NCBI GenBank assembly: GCA_017614625.1
Contig: JAGABK010000185.1
Location: 1 to 8,722, forward strand
DNA from: Spirochaetales bacterium
GTDB taxonomy: Bacteria > Spirochaetota > Spirochaetia > Sphaerochaetales > Sphaerochaetaceae
Length of the DNA: 8,722 nt
Reading direction: 5' to 3'
Shown here: piece after piece, positions 7,780 through 8,722 of the stretch
Layout of the letters: every line of letters begins with the position of its first letter
Position numbering within the stretch: position 1 is the first letter of the stretch
The notes under the pieces: generated by a model
Told to the model about the DNA's origin: nothing
Seen by the model: only the letters and a program-made list of their open reading frames with translations
Databases searched by the model: none
Position numbers and translations under genes: made by a program

Positions 7780-8502
7780 ATGGCAGGTGATTTCAGGAAA
7801 ATACTATGCTCCGAGCTGGAAAAGCGCGGATCGATGACGACGGTGGAGATCTACGATCTTTTCTCCGACCTCAACCCCAAGACGGTGGCCTGGCACCTTC
7901 ATGACGAGCTTGTCAAAGGCCATGTGGCGCGCAGGAGCCACGGCATCTACGTCCTGCCTTCGGGCATACCCAGATCCGACGAGAGGCAGACCAACATCCC
8001 CGACCTGAGCAGGGCGGCCTACACTGTGCTGAAGGAATCCGGCTACGATTTCTATCTGTCCGGCCTGGACGGTCTGAACGGCCTGTCCTTCAAGGTCGAC
8101 GGCAACTATCCGGTGATCGTATGCACGAAACCTGCCGATGTGAAGGACGTGCAGCTCCTTCTTATGAGGCATTTCGACCTTGCCGCCACCGAGGACGATT
8201 TCTGCAACTTCGACGAGGTGGCCATGAGAAGGATCCAGTTCCTTGTCCTTTCCTCGGACGACTTCTCGCTGCAGAGGGAGGACTTCGCCTTTGCAGAGAA
8301 GGCCTTCGTCGACCTCTATTACGCCGTCACGAGGCTGGAGTATCCTTTGTCGGTGTCCGAACTTCCCCACGTGCTGAGCCTGCTGTCGCTCAACGCCTAC
8401 CGCTTCAGAAGGGCCACGAAGGACAGGGGACTGTCGGACGAGCTGAACTTCCTGCTGTCCTACAACAGGGAGTTCGTCAAAGGCCTGGGCACCTACATCT
8501 GA
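7780..8502 (+). CDS. Winged-helix protein resembling AbiEi/DUF6577-type antitoxin regulators
   Basis: This 240-residue protein has no signal peptide or membrane segment. Residues 5-60 look like a winged helix-turn-helix: MTTVEIYDLF, a recognition-helix candidate around PKTVAWHLHDELVK, then a wing HVARRSHGIYVLP. This order and the G-x-Y ending of the wing are typical of the N-terminal domain of AbiEi-like antitoxins of type IV toxin-antitoxin systems. The middle (YDFYLSGLDGLNGLSF, about 70-85) resembles the AbiEi segment in which an alpha helix follows the linker. The C-terminal part has FAEKAFVDLYYAV (E173, K174, D178), comparable to the EK-x-x-D-L motif I recall for DUF6577. AbiEi proteins repress their own operon and pair with an AbiEii nucleotidyltransferase, which is absent here: the next gene is the convergent groES. 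It may be a stand-alone regulator. Family assignment is by eye only. Confidence 0.55.
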   Translation: MAGDFRKILCSELEKRGSMTTVEIYDLFSDLNPKTVAWHLHDELVKGHVARRSHGIYVLPSGIPRSDERQTNIPDLSRAAYTVLKESGYDFYLSGLDGLNGLSFKVDGNYPVIVCTKPADVKDVQLLLMRHFDLAATEDDFCNFDEVAMRRIQFLVLSSDDFSLQREDFAFAEKAFVDLYYAVTRLEYPLSVSELPHVLSLLSLNAYRFRRATKDRGLSDELNFLLSYNREFVKGLGTYI

Positions 8503-8504
8503 GC

Positions 8505-8534
8505 ATAAAATAACAGCCGGCTTGAACCGGCTGT
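8505..8534 (-). terminator. Rho-independent terminator for groES, between convergent genes
   Basis: A perfect 8-bp stem, ACAGCCGG (8513-8520) with CCGGCTGT (8527-8534), closes a 6-nt loop. Read on the minus strand it is followed by TTATTTTATG, a U-rich tail, so it terminates the transcript coming from groES. On the plus strand the hairpin starts 10 nt after the stop of the AbiEi-like gene but lacks a T-run, so it would work only weakly in that direction. Confidence 0.88.
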
Positions 8535-8555
8535 CTGAAGAGCAGGGCGCAACGC

Positions 8556-8722
8556 TCAGCTGATCACTGCGAGGACATCCTTGATGTTGAGGATGAGATA
8601 CTCCTCGTTGTCAATCTTGACTGATGTTCCGGCATACTTGTCGTGGAGGATCTTCTGTCCGACCTTGACTGTCTTGACATCCTCTCCGACGGCCTCGATC
8701 ACTGCGATCTGGGTCTTCTCCT
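8556..8722 (-). CDS. groES: Co-chaperonin GroES, C-terminal half (cut by right window edge)
   Basis: GroES is the heptameric lid of the GroEL folding chamber, acting in the cytosol. The 54 residues seen on the minus strand correspond to the second half of a protein normally about 90-100 residues long. They include VKVGQKILHDKYAGT and, near the end, NEEYLILNIKDVLAVI, which match the conserved GroES beta-barrel and C-terminus. The reading ends ...AVIS and stop (TGA at 8558-8556). The gene lies just upstream of a strong terminator, so no groEL follows it directly; groEL would have to be elsewhere, which is unusual for most bacteria but known in spirochaetes (from memory). Confidence 0.95.
   Translation of the reverse strand, partial: EKTQIAVIEAVGEDVKTVKVGQKILHDKYAGTSVKIDNEEYLILNIKDVLAVIS

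Overview
This window is a compact, gene-dense piece of a GC-rich bacterial chromosome (GC-rich by eye, with AT-rich gaps between transcription units). It carries seven protein genes: five complete-looking housekeeping or regulatory genes in one operon, one complete small regulator-like gene, and two genes cut by the window edges (one per end, so eight CDS in total counting both partials). There is no tRNA, rRNA, insertion sequence or CRISPR array. The gene order cvpA - holB (clamp-loader delta') - PAS histidine kinase - NtrC-type sigma-54 activator recalls, from memory, the region around hk2/rrp2 in Borrelia and a comparable cluster in Treponema. The best guess is therefore a spirochaete, probably a GC-rich relative of Treponema/Sphaerochaeta. 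That assignment is inference and was not checked by a search.

Layout. At 1-1395, on the minus strand, is the N-terminal half of secA, running off the left edge. A 100-bp divergent gap (1396-1495) holds back-to-back promoters for secA (minus) and cvpA (plus). From 1496 to 7722 runs a tightly packed plus-strand operon: cvpA, holB, histidine kinase, sigma-54-dependent response regulator and a DinG-type Fe-S helicase. The first four genes are joined by overlapping stop/start codons and the fifth follows after 5 bases. A 57-bp AT-rich gap (7723-7779) carries a promoter set inside an inverted repeat. It leads into a 240-residue winged-helix protein resembling AbiEi/DUF6577-type antitoxins (7780-8502). 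That gene converges on groES (8556 to the right edge, minus strand), and a rho-independent terminator oriented for groES lies between them.

How they fit together. The kinase and the regulator form a cytoplasmic two-component pair of the NtrB/NtrC kind, which should act on sigma-54 promoters elsewhere; no convincing sigma-54 promoter is visible here. Their operon partners are a membrane protein, a replication clamp-loader subunit and a DNA-repair helicase, so a signalling pair is locked into a housekeeping transcription unit. The most unusual points are two promoters (secA and the AbiEi-like gene) whose -10 boxes lie so close to the ATG that the mRNAs would be leaderless or nearly so. Also notable is an AbiEi-like regulator with a palindrome over its own promoter but no toxin gene beside it. 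No wholly new multi-gene system is evident.
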